Shown piece by piece: positions 54,304 to 62,522 of a DNA stretch of 64,000 nucleotides. Position 1 is the stretch's first letter. The number at the start of each line of letters is the position of its first letter. The notes beneath the pieces were generated by a model. It had not been told where the DNA came from and did no database searches. It worked only from the letters and a program-made list of their open reading frames with translations. The translations under genes and the position numbers were made by a program. This DNA is from Nitrospirillum viridazoti CBAmc (GTDB lineage Bacteria; Pseudomonadota; Alphaproteobacteria; Azospirillales; Azospirillaceae): contig NZ_CP022110.1 of NCBI RefSeq assembly GCF_000730165.1, forward strand, positions 124,001 to 188,000, read 5' to 3'.

Positions 54304-55371
54304 TTACTTGTGGTCCGCCCCCACCGCCTGGGCCACGTTGGTGAAACCGTCGCGGCGCAGCAGGTCGGCCAGGTCGCGCTTGATGGCGGCGACCAGGCCG
54401 GGGCCGTGGTAGACCAGGGCGGAATAGATCTGAACCAGGCTGGCCCCGGCGCGAATCTTGGCATAGGCCTGCGCGCCCGATCCGATGCCGCCCACGCCCA
54501 CCAGCGGCAGCTTGCCGCCCGTCAGGCGGTAGAAATCGCGCAACACGGACGTCGACTTTTCGAACAGCGGCTGGCCGCTGAGGCCCCCGGCCTCCGCGCG
54601 ATGGGCGGGGGTCAGGCCGTCCGGCCGCTCCAGTGTGGTGTTGGACACGATCAGGCCGTCGATGCCGCTGGCCAGCGCCACCTCCGCCACGTCCACCTTG
54701 TCGTCCTCGGTCAGGTCCGGCGCCACCTTCAGCAGCAGGGGCGTGCGACGGCTTCCCCGCGCCTCCAGGCAGGCGGCCAGCAGGTCGGTCAGGGCCTGGC
54801 GCCCCTGCAGCGAGCGCAGGCCCGGCGTGTTGGGGGAGGAGACGTTGACCACCAGGTAGTCGGCCAGGGGCGCCAGGCGGCGGATGCCGATGACGTAGTC
54901 GGACGCCGCGTCCGCCGTTTCCTTGTTCTTGCCCACATTGGCGCCGACGATGCCGGTGCGGCCCAGGCCGCGCCGATCTTCCAGCCGCCGGGCGAAGGTC
55001 TCCAGCCCCTCATTGTTGAAGCCGAAGCGGTTGATGACGCCCTCGACCTCCACGGCGCGGAACAGCCGGGGCTTGGCGTTGCCGGGCTGCGGCCGGGGGG
55101 TGACGGTGCCGGCCTCCACCAGGCCGAAGCCCAGGGCCAGCATGGCGTCCGGCACCCGGGCGTTCTTGTCGAAGCCGGCGCCCAGGCCCACCGGGTTGGG
55201 AAAGTCCAGGCCGAACACGGTCTGGCTCAGCGCCGGGTCGTCGGGGCCGCCGGCGCCGAACAGGGCCGGGGGCAGGGCGCCGACCTTCAGCAGGTTGATG
55301 GTCAGGTCGTGCGCCCGCTCCGCATCCATGGCGAACAGGATGGGGCGGGCGAGGCGATAGGCCAGGCTCAT
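54304..55371 (-). CDS. pyrD: Dihydroorotate dehydrogenase (quinone), class 2
   Basis: 355 residues. The membrane-associating N-terminus is YRLARPILFAMDAERAHD, typical of class 2. FMN-binding blocks are PVGLGAGFDKNA, the catalytic Ser region NVSSPNTPGLRSLQG, LLLKVAPDLT, and GVGGIGSGAQAYAKIRAGAS. It oxidises dihydroorotate in pyrimidine synthesis using quinone. The start overlaps the DUF952 gene stop by one base. Confidence 0.96.
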   Translation of the reverse strand: MSLAYRLARPILFAMDAERAHDLTINLLKVGALPPALFGAGGPDDPALSQTVFGLDFPNPVGLGAGFDKNARVPDAMLALGFGLVEAGTVTPRPQPGNAKPRLFRAVEVEGVINRFGFNNEGLETFARRLEDRRGLGRTGIVGANVGKNKETADAASDYVIGIRRLAPLADYLVVNVSSPNTPGLRSLQGRQALTDLLAACLEARGSRRTPLLLKVAPDLTEDDKVDVAEVALASGIDGLIVSNTTLERPDGLTPAHRAEAGGLSGQPLFEKSTSVLRDFYRLTGGKLPLVGVGGIGSGAQAYAKIRAGASLVQIYSALVYHGPGLVAAIKRDLADLLRRDGFTNVAQAVGADHK

Positions 55372-55730
55372 CAGACCATTCCCTCAAGGACATGCGGCGG
55401 GAACTCATGGCGGCCATCCCCGCCCAACGGCAGCGGGTCGGCGCGCAGGACGGCGCTTACCGGAAGGCCGCCATACAGGTGAGGGAACAGCTGTCCGCCG
55501 CGTGACGGCTCATACTTCAGGGCATCGCCCAAGGGGACTGGATCCACCGTGAGGATCAGCAGGCCGGTCTGGCCGGCGCGGTGCCTGGCGGCGCTTTCCA
55601 CCACCTGGCTGGCTGTGGAGAAATGGATGAAGCCGTCGGCCTGGTCCTGCGAGGACCCCGGATAGACGCCGGCCGCCAGGGCCGCCAGCCATTCGTCCGC
55701 GCGGCACATATGGAAAATCACATCGCTCAT
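55371..55730 (-). CDS. DUF952 family protein
   Basis: 119 residues: IFHMCRADEWLAALAAGVYPGSSQDQADGFIHFST and LKYEPSRGGQLFPHLYGGLP, the DUF952 pattern. Function unresolved. It is translationally coupled to pyrD by a one-base overlap. Confidence 0.9.
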   Translation of the reverse strand: MSDVIFHMCRADEWLAALAAGVYPGSSQDQADGFIHFSTASQVVESAARHRAGQTGLLILTVDPVPLGDALKYEPSRGGQLFPHLYGGLPVSAVLRADPLPLGGDGRHEFPPHVLEGMV

Positions 55731-56007
55731 GCTGTCGCCCCCATCGTGGCGCCGACCCTAGTGCATTTCGCCGTGCAGCAGGATGGGAAAATGCGGGAGT
55801 CGCAAATTGAGACGAATGCCGCAGGTCTCGTCGCAAAATGACACCGCGCCAGCGTTGAAATTTTGTGACCGCTACCCGGACGCAAACGGAAAGCGGCCTG
55901 TTCCTTAGGGCAACGCTGGATCTACCCGTAGGAAATAGGCAGCGGTTGCAATGGCATCAGTCTTGCGTCGCGCCGCCTGCACACCTGCAATCGAGGGGAA
56001 TGGAACG

Positions 56008-56226
56008 ATGAGCCTGCTGGATGCGCCGCACCGTGATGACCAAACCCTGAGCGCCGGTTTCCTGACGGTGGGCAGTGGCCGCGCCACGCTGGCGGGCCCG
56101 GTGATGACCCACACCCCCGTGCCGCTGAAGCCGACGACCGAGATGCTGGCGGCCGGCGCCCGCGCCGGCGGCGTCAGCGTCGCCACCGCCTGGGCCATCT
56201 ACACGTCTATGCTGAAGTCGGCTTAA
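56008..56226 (+). CDS. Small hypothetical protein
   Basis: 72 residues beginning MSLLDAPHRDDQTLSAGFLT with GSGRATLAGPVMTHTPV and a C-terminal helix GVSVATAWAIYTSMLKSA. GGGG upstream of the ATG. I recall similar short proteins in Azospirillum-like genomes. Unknown function. The last codons are copied twice downstream. Confidence 0.6.
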   Translation: MSLLDAPHRDDQTLSAGFLTVGSGRATLAGPVMTHTPVPLKPTTEMLAAGARAGGVSVATAWAIYTSMLKSA

Positions 56227-56286
56227 TGCCGACAGGGCATGCTGAAGTCGGCTTAGCGCTGATGGAGCCATGCTGAAGTCAGTCTG
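56209..56286 (+). repeat. Triplicated 3' end of the small gene
   Basis: ATGCTGAAGTCGGCTTA occurs at 56209 and 56239, and a diverged copy (ATGCTGAAGTCAGTCTGA) at 56270, spaced 30 and 31 bases. The first copy encodes the C-terminal MLKSA and the stop of the small protein. Confidence 0.8.
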
Positions 56287-56299
56287 AGGCTGGTGGACG

Positions 56300-59290
56300 T
56301 CAGTCCAGGTCGAATCCCTGCAGATGGAAGGGCTCGTCCCCCCACGGATCGTCGGGCGGTGACGACAGCCTTGACGGCGGGGGTTTCGTCAGGGGCGGCA
56401 GGGTGAGGTCCGGCCCCTGCCCCGGCGCATACTGGGCCGGCGCATGCAGGAAGTCGCGCGTGATGCGCACGGCCTCGGCCAGGCCCACGCGCTGCGGCTC
56501 CACCCCGCCGGGGAAAGCGCCCTTCAGCCGGCTGGGCATCATGGGGTCCAGCAACACGAACACGCCAGTGTCGTCGGCCCGTCGCACCAGCCGTCCGAAG
56601 GCCTGGCGCAGCCGCAGCCGGGTGATCATGTCGTCGTAATGCCGCCGCCGGGCGGTGCGGTCGAAATAATCGCGCCGCGCCTTGTGCAGGATGTCCGGCC
56701 GCGGCCAGGGCACGCGGTCGAAGACGATCAGGCGCAGGGACCGGCCTGGCACGTCCACGCCGTCGCGCACCGCGTCGGTGCCCAGCAGGCAGGCATTGTC
56801 CTCCCCCCGGAAGATATCGACCAGCGTCGCCACATCCAGCCCGTCCAGGTGCTGCGACAGCAGCGGCAGGCCCGCCGCCTCCAGCGGCGCGCCGATGCGC
56901 TCATGCACGGCGCGCAGGCGCTGCACCGCCGTGAACAGGCCGATGGCGCCACCGCCCGAGGCCAGGAACAGCTCGCGATAGGCGGCGGCCACCTGGGCCA
57001 AATCGTCCTTGCGCACGTCGTTGACGATGAGCACCCGCGTCTGGCTGGCGTAGTCGAAGGGGGACGGCACCTGGGCGCGCAGGGCGGGGCGGGGCAGGTG
57101 GATGGCGCCGGTGCGGGCGTGGGCCGCCTGCCAGTCCGCCTCCACATCACCGGTGCCGTCGGTCAGGGTGGCGGAGGTCATGACCAGGCCGTGCGCCTGC
57201 GCCCCCAGGATCTGGGCCAGCGGCCAGGTGGGGTCCACCCAGTGGCGGTACATGCCCACGTCCAGGTCGCGGCCGTCCTGGCGCTCCACCCCGAACCAGT
57301 CGACGTAGCGGCTGGGCGTCTCCTCGGCCAGGGCCGCCAGCATCTGGCGCCAGCCGCCGATCTCGTTGGCGGAGCGTCGCTTCAGGCTGCGGGCAATGGC
57401 GTCGATGCGCCGGCGGGTGTCGCTCTCCAGCTCATCCGACTCGTCGTCCAGCCGCTCACGCAGCCGGTCGGCCAGGGCCTCCAGCGGGGCGGACAGCTCA
57501 CCCAGGGCGGCGGACAACGCCTGTGCCGCCTCCAGCACCCCGTCCACCAGGGGCTGGACCTCCACCTCCAAGCTGTAGGGGTTGTCCGGGCCGTGGGCGC
57601 GGGCATAGACCTGGGCGCGCACCTGGGCCAGGAAGGCCTCCGTCGGGCCCACCGGCTCGCCGCCGCCCACGCGCTGCGGCCAGGCCTCGCCCGGCAGCTG
57701 GCGGGCGGCGCGCGCGATCTCATCCAGCAGGCGGCTGGCGTGATCGTCGCCGCCGATCAGATCCTCCACCCGGCGGCGCAGGCCGCGCGCCCGGCTGCGC
57801 CCACCGCTTTCCGCCCCCAGCAGCCAGCGGCGCAGCTCCGCCGTCTCGAACCCCGTCAGATGGCCGGCGAAGGCGTTGTCGGCGGCGTCGAAGACGTGGT
57901 GGCCCTCATCGAAGACATAGCGGGTGGGGATGTAGGCGTCGTCCCCGCCGCCCAGGGCCGCCTGGATCATGACCAGGGCGTGGTTGGCGATGACGATGTC
58001 GGCCCGCCGCGCCCGGCGCACGCTCTTTTCGATGAAGCATTTGGTGTAGTGGCTGCAGGCGCTGTAGACGCACTCCCCCCGCCGGTCGGCCAGCGCCAGG
58101 GTGCGGCCTTTGCCCAGCAGGTCGACCAGCCAGCCCGGGAAATCGCCGCCCTGCATGTCGCCGTCGCGGGTGGCGGCGGCCCAGCGCGCCATCAGGCCGA
58201 TGGCCACGGCGTACTGCGGGTTGGCGGTGGCGACGCCGGCCGCCTCCTCCAGGTTCAGCAGGCAGAGATAGTTTTCCCGTCCCTTGCGGATCACGACCTT
58301 GCGCGCCTTGGTGGCGGGGTCGCGGTGCAGGCGGTCCATCTCCTTGTCGATCTGGTGCTGCAACTGGCGGGTATAGGTGGAAATCCAGACGGGGCCCTTG
58401 TTCTTCTCCGCCCACACCGTGGCCGGCGCCAGATAGCCCAGGGTCTTGCCCACGCCCGTGCCGGCCTCTGCCAGCACCAGGTTGGGCTCCCCCTCCACGT
58501 CGCGGGGGGTGAAGGCGGTGGAGACGGCGCTGGCGTAGTCCGACTGCTGCGGCCGGGGTTCGGCCTGGCTGCCACTCATCACCAGGTCGGCCAGGCGGCG
58601 GCGGGCTTCGGCCGGCTCCACCGGCAGGTGGCCGGGCGGCGGTTCCGGCGCGTCCGCCTGCCATTCCTTCATGCCGGCCCACACCTGGTAGGCGCGGATG
58701 GCGCCGCCGCGCCAGCGCGACTTTTCCGGTCCCGCCGGGGCGCCCAGGGCCGCCAGCACCAGGGGCGACCACAGCCAGCCGCCACCGCTGGCACCGCCAT
58801 CGCCTTCCGCACCCATGGCCCAGGCCAGGCCGACGGGGTCGGAACGCTGGTCGTCGACCGGGCCCATCAGTTCCCGCAGCAGGGCCTCGGCCGCGCGCAC
58901 CAGCGTCAGGGCCTCGGCCTCCGCATCCGCCGGTCGGGGCAGGTCCAACGCCTGCGCCAGGCCGCGCGGCGTAGGCAGGCAGAAGGTGGCGGGCCGCACG
59001 AAGGCATACAGTTCCAGCAGGTCATAGCCCTGGATCAGCTTGTCGGTGCCCAGGCGCCGGGCGGTGGCGCGGGCATGGCACAGCAGGTGCGGCTGGCGGA
59101 GGACGCGGCGCACCGCCTCCGCCTTGTCGATGATCTCCACCTCGCCATCGGGGCTCAGCCACACCGCCTGGCGGGCACCCGGCACCAGGGCCGGCGCATC
59201 CGGCACCAGCAGGCGCCGCGGCCCGGTGGGGGCGGACACCAGGCTGGGCGGCGGCTTCGGTACGGTGGGTGGTTGAAACGGATCGGTCAT
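56300..59290 (-). CDS. DinG/XPD-like ATP-dependent DNA helicase
   Basis: 996 residues, longer than E. coli DinG. Walker A is EAGTGVGKTLGYLAPA (about residue 290), the DEAH-box variant is FDEGHHVFD (about residue 450), and the iron-sulfur cluster is expected from ENYLCLLN plus CVYSACSHYTKC. The C-terminal helicase motifs include VMTSATLTD, GTDAVRDGVDVPG and RLRQAFGRLVRR. The N-terminal 260 residues are an extra region of unknown role. It diverges from the toxin gene. Confidence 0.92.
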   Translation of the reverse strand: MTDPFQPPTVPKPPPSLVSAPTGPRRLLVPDAPALVPGARQAVWLSPDGEVEIIDKAEAVRRVLRQPHLLCHARATARRLGTDKLIQGYDLLELYAFVRPATFCLPTPRGLAQALDLPRPADAEAEALTLVRAAEALLRELMGPVDDQRSDPVGLAWAMGAEGDGGASGGGWLWSPLVLAALGAPAGPEKSRWRGGAIRAYQVWAGMKEWQADAPEPPPGHLPVEPAEARRRLADLVMSGSQAEPRPQQSDYASAVSTAFTPRDVEGEPNLVLAEAGTGVGKTLGYLAPATVWAEKNKGPVWISTYTRQLQHQIDKEMDRLHRDPATKARKVVIRKGRENYLCLLNLEEAAGVATANPQYAVAIGLMARWAAATRDGDMQGGDFPGWLVDLLGKGRTLALADRRGECVYSACSHYTKCFIEKSVRRARRADIVIANHALVMIQAALGGGDDAYIPTRYVFDEGHHVFDAADNAFAGHLTGFETAELRRWLLGAESGGRSRARGLRRRVEDLIGGDDHASRLLDEIARAARQLPGEAWPQRVGGGEPVGPTEAFLAQVRAQVYARAHGPDNPYSLEVEVQPLVDGVLEAAQALSAALGELSAPLEALADRLRERLDDESDELESDTRRRIDAIARSLKRRSANEIGGWRQMLAALAEETPSRYVDWFGVERQDGRDLDVGMYRHWVDPTWPLAQILGAQAHGLVMTSATLTDGTGDVEADWQAAHARTGAIHLPRPALRAQVPSPFDYASQTRVLIVNDVRKDDLAQVAAAYRELFLASGGGAIGLFTAVQRLRAVHERIGAPLEAAGLPLLSQHLDGLDVATLVDIFRGEDNACLLGTDAVRDGVDVPGRSLRLIVFDRVPWPRPDILHKARRDYFDRTARRRHYDDMITRLRLRQAFGRLVRRADDTGVFVLLDPMMPSRLKGAFPGGVEPQRVGLAEAVRITRDFLHAPAQYAPGQGPDLTLPPLTKPPPSRLSSPPDDPWGDEPFHLQGFDLD

Positions 59291-59497
59291 CGGGGGGCTT
59301 CGGCGTTGGGCGGGGCGGAGTATAGACGGCGACTCGCGGCATTTCATGAACAAAAGCGGTACGGCTGCGTCGGTCCTTTTCGGGGACAGCGGCCGAGGCC
59401 TGGCCTGTTGGGATATGCCCCTTTCCCGTGCAGGCGATCGTCTTAATTCACCCCCTGGGCCGTGTGGCGGCCCGGGTTGAACGTAGGGGAAGGGACG

Positions 59498-60937
59498 GTG
59501 CCTGACAGTTTCATCAGCGGCGGTGGCGCGGCTGGCCTGTCCATGGCCGACTGGATGGATGCCGAGATTCCTGAGGGCCGCCTGCTGATCGGGCCCACGC
59601 GCGCCATTCCCGCCGGCATGCGGCGCTACGCTCTGGGCGGGCCGACCTGCAGCCCCATTTGGCGGGACGCCCGCGTCATCAAATACCTGCACGGTCTGGA
59701 CGCGGTCGGCCGCCTGCGCCTGCGCCAGATGGTGCGGGGCGTGGACTTCCGCGTCAGCGACACGCAACTCGTCGACCAGGCGATGCGCGACCTGGCCATG
59801 GGCAGCCTCAGCGCCTTCCTCATCCCCCGCGCCATCGCCCCGCTCTCGCCCCCGTCCGTGGACCCGCCCCGGCACGACCAAGGGGACGAGGATCCGCCGG
59901 GCCAGCCCGCGCAATGGTCGGTGACCGACCGCGTCGTCGCCACGCTGCGCCGCTGCGTGCCCCTGCTGCCGCGCGACATGCAGCAGGCGGCCAAAAGCCT
60001 GTTCACCCGCGAAACGCTGTACTGGCTGGCCGGCTTCCTGGTGGTGTGGGCCGGCGGCCACCTGGCGGGCTATGGCGAGGCCATCGACGTGATCCTGCTG
60101 GGCGTGGGCTACGCCATGGTGGGTTGGTCGGTGTTCCAGGGCCTGAACGACCTGGGCCACGGCATCGCCCTGGCCATCACCGCCAAGACCCAGCATGATC
60201 TGGACGAGGCCGCCAAGCGCACGGCCGCCGGCCTCACCATCCTGACCATCAACGCCCTGATCGCCCTGATCGCCAAGGTGAAGCCGGCGTCGGGTGGCAA
60301 GCGCCCGATGGTCGAGGAACCGCCACCGCCACCGGCCGACCCGCCGTTGCCGCCGAAGGCGCCCAAGCCCGACCTGAAGACATTACGGGAGCGATACGCG
60401 GACCGGATCAAGAAGGGCGACACGTTTAAAACACTAGGTGTAAGTGAAGAAGAGGCGGAAGGCTTCCTGGACACAGAACCAGGGAACCGATTGCTGAGCG
60501 AACTTTCGAAGGCGGATCCGACAGCAAGTGTGAAGTTGATCCGTGATCGTGCCATATCCATGGTACAGTCTGGTTCCGGTTTACCGGAAATGGCGAATAT
60601 GGCATCGCCATTAGTAAAGATCGTCCCAAAAGGAGCCAGCATTTCTCCCTATTCTCCGTATTTCACAACTATGGAGAATTTGAATAAGGCGACATCGTCA
60701 GGTAAGAATCTTGCTGACTATTTTGGGCTTCCGGTAAGTAGCGGAGCATCCGTGTACGATGTGTATCAAATATCACCAAAGGTCGGCGTTGATCCGCCAG
60801 CGGTGTTCGTTAGCAAGATCGCGCCAACCAGTGAGCTTGGTGGGTTGGTGGAGCGGTCGGGTGGCGCCACACAATATATCGTCCCTAACCGCGGATTATG
60901 GGATGCCCCTGTGCCGATCGGCACCATTGGTTTCTAG
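59498..60937 (+). CDS. Polymorphic toxin (predicted secreted effector)
   Basis: 479 residues from a GTG start behind AGGGGAAGGGA. The N-terminal part has a conserved effector-like domain and two membrane segments (about 173-212, YWLAGFLVVWAGGHLAGYG, and GLTILTINALIALIAKV at about 245), then a proline-rich linker (PPPPPADPPLPP). The C-terminal 170 residues, less GC-rich than the rest, hold SPYSPYFTTMENLNKA, LADYFGLPVSSG and TQYIVPNRGLWD, a pattern I recall from toxin tips of T6SS/Rhs-type effectors but cannot name. Two candidate immunity genes follow. Confidence 0.8.
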   Translation: MPDSFISGGGAAGLSMADWMDAEIPEGRLLIGPTRAIPAGMRRYALGGPTCSPIWRDARVIKYLHGLDAVGRLRLRQMVRGVDFRVSDTQLVDQAMRDLAMGSLSAFLIPRAIAPLSPPSVDPPRHDQGDEDPPGQPAQWSVTDRVVATLRRCVPLLPRDMQQAAKSLFTRETLYWLAGFLVVWAGGHLAGYGEAIDVILLGVGYAMVGWSVFQGLNDLGHGIALAITAKTQHDLDEAAKRTAAGLTILTINALIALIAKVKPASGGKRPMVEEPPPPPADPPLPPKAPKPDLKTLRERYADRIKKGDTFKTLGVSEEEAEGFLDTEPGNRLLSELSKADPTASVKLIRDRAISMVQSGSGLPEMANMASPLVKIVPKGASISPYSPYFTTMENLNKATSSGKNLADYFGLPVSSGASVYDVYQISPKVGVDPPAVFVSKIAPTSELGGLVERSGGATQYIVPNRGLWDAPVPIGTIGF

Positions 60938-60945
60938 AGGGAAGA

Positions 60946-61278
60946 ATGGATCAAACGCTTATACAGCAGTCCGCTATCAAGCTGGAGGTTCTGCTACGCC
61001 AATACGCTGCGGCTGATTCTGAAGCGGCGGAATTGCTGGAAGGGCTTAAGGATCTGGTTTTCAACGCTAAGATCGGGGGCATTAAATCTCCCATTGATCG
61101 TCGCGACATACCCGGTTCTTGGTATTTTTTTGAAGGCAATCTGAGGAGGTACAAAGACCTGGAAGAGGCATTTGCAGAGTTTAAATTCCAAATAACCGGG
61201 GGGGAAACCCCGGCAAGGCAGGCTACGCTACAAAGGATAGCTGAAATTAAGGCCCAGCAATCAAAATCGGGACAGTAG
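60946..61278 (+). CDS. Candidate immunity protein, copy 1
   Basis: 110 residues, soluble. It starts 8 bases after the toxin stop with GAGGGAAG upstream. Conserved with the next gene in the YAAADSE.., IPGSWYFFEGNLRRYKDLEEAFAEFK and TGGETPARQATL blocks. Its position suggests it neutralises the toxin C-domain; no known family is recognised. Confidence 0.75.
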   Translation: MDQTLIQQSAIKLEVLLRQYAAADSEAAELLEGLKDLVFNAKIGGIKSPIDRRDIPGSWYFFEGNLRRYKDLEEAFAEFKFQITGGETPARQATLQRIAEIKAQQSKSGQ

Positions 61279-61411
61279 GCGACGCTCTCTGAGGAAGGAG
61301 TGAATCCGACGGTGAAAGTGGCGGTGGTAGTGCAGGTCATTGTCATGCGGATGTAGGGAAAGCACGGTTGGCGTTGGTCCCTATCGAGCCACATCCTGAG
61401 GGAGAAGGATA

Positions 61412-61717
61412 ATGGATCTGGAGCGCTTCAAGCGGTCCGCCCTCGAACTAGAAGACGAGGCACGCCACTATGCCGCAATGGATCCGCAGGTGAAGTGCTT
61501 CGCTGGTTCTGTCGAGGGCATCACCGCCGACGCGAAGACAGAAAGGATTCTGGCACCGCTCGACCATATACCTGGAGACTATTATTTCTATGAAGGCACC
61601 TTGTGGCAGTACCGCGACCTTGAAAGTGCGTTCGCCCGGTTCAGAATCGAGGTGACCGGCGGTGAGACGCCGGCTGTGAAGGCCGCTCTGGACGCGATAC
61701 GGGCAACGAAGCCGTAG
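61412..61717 (+). CDS. Candidate immunity protein, copy 2
   Basis: 101 residues, a diverged paralogue of copy 1: ARHYAAMDPQ, IPGDYYFYEGTLWQYRDLESAFARFR and TGGETPAVKAALDAI align throughout. A GAGGGAGAAGG ribosome site lies before the ATG. It may be a decoy or orphan immunity gene kept from a former toxin allele. Confidence 0.75.
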   Translation: MDLERFKRSALELEDEARHYAAMDPQVKCFAGSVEGITADAKTERILAPLDHIPGDYYFYEGTLWQYRDLESAFARFRIEVTGGETPAVKAALDAIRATKP

Positions 61718-61756
61718 TATGCGAAGAGCGCCTTTGGGTGCCGGAGGGGCTGCTAC

Positions 61757-61927
61757 GTGTTCAGTGATCTCGACCTGGTGGAACTGGTGAAAGCCGAGAT
61801 GGCCGATCTCATGGCTCGCCATGGCCTGGAACTGGCTGTCATAGGGAAGGGAGAGGTCCTTCTTCGGCGGACGGATTACGCCATAAAGCGTAAGCGTCAG
61901 CGGATCGGCGAGCAGTTCAAGGGTTGA
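61757..61927 (+). pseudogene. Small ORF, probably truncated by the IS66 element
   Basis: 56 codons from GTG 61757, with GGAGGGG 7 bases upstream: FSDLDLVELVKAEMADLMAR, then HGLELAVIGKGEVLLRRTDYAI. From about 61890 the frame reads into sequence beginning GTAAGCG, an IS66-type end, so the last 13 codons are probably IS sequence and the original gene was cut. No family recognised. Confidence 0.5.
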
Positions 61928-62522
61928 CGGCCTTCTTCATTCTTGAAGCGCTGGCGATCCGCTTAAGAGTAATGCGGATCTGCTCTTCATCGATATCGTC
62001 GGGGTCGTAGGGGCCGCCGTACCAGTCGAGGGCTTCCTTCTTCTTTTTGCTGCCTCTGCCCTTGTCGGGCCCGGCGATGTCATCGAGGAAGTCGTAGTAG
62101 CCGGGAACTCCGCCGCAATCCTCGGGCGGGCAGCGCCGCTCGCCACCAAGGAACTGGGGATAGGGCTGGTCCGGCTGAGCGGCCTCGACGCGCTCGATGA
62201 TGATCTGGTGTTCCCAGTTGTCGCCCATGTCGTAGACGTAGCCGAACGTCTCGACACCGGCATCGAGCAACTTTTGTAGCTTGATCGTGCTGGCGCGCTT
62301 GATAGTGCGCCCCCAGTCCATGCCATCGGGATCGGGAAGGCCGTAGGTGGCCCCCTCGACCTCGAACTCCCACAGATGGTAGTCGAGCCAGCCCATGGCG
62401 GCCTGGATGATCTTGTGGAGCGCCGCGAGGCTGGTGGTGCCGCGCACGGCAACGCGGCGCCAGACCAGGGGTTCGGTATGGAGCAGTTCGATGCGCAGGA
62501 TGGCAAGGGTGTCGGCGGTCAT
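61917..62522 (-). CDS. pRiA4b ORF-3-like protein
   Basis: 201 residues: LRIELLHTEPLVWRRVAVRGTTS, MGWLDYHLWEFEVEGATYG, YVYDMGDNWEHQIIIERV and CPPEDCGGVPGYYDFL, the signature of the plasmid pRiA4b ORF-3 family. Such genes occur in and near IS66 elements; function unknown. Its ATG overlaps the transposase stop by 4 bases, so it is read as part of the element. Confidence 0.9.
   Translation of the reverse strand: MTADTLAILRIELLHTEPLVWRRVAVRGTTSLAALHKIIQAAMGWLDYHLWEFEVEGATYGLPDPDGMDWGRTIKRASTIKLQKLLDAGVETFGYVYDMGDNWEHQIIIERVEAAQPDQPYPQFLGGERRCPPEDCGGVPGYYDFLDDIAGPDKGRGSKKKKEALDWYGGPYDPDDIDEEQIRITLKRIASASRMKKAVNP

Noticed and set aside
53221-55482. 753-codon frame on the plus strand
   Set aside because: It runs antisense across the EAL and pyrD genes, so it cannot be a single real gene.
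56444-59446. 1000-codon frame on the plus strand
   Set aside because: Antisense to the helicase, which has intact motifs and ordinary codon usage.
61279-61411. 18-codon frame between the two immunity candidates
   Set aside because: Too short, Val-rich, with no family signal; more likely a relic of rearrangement.
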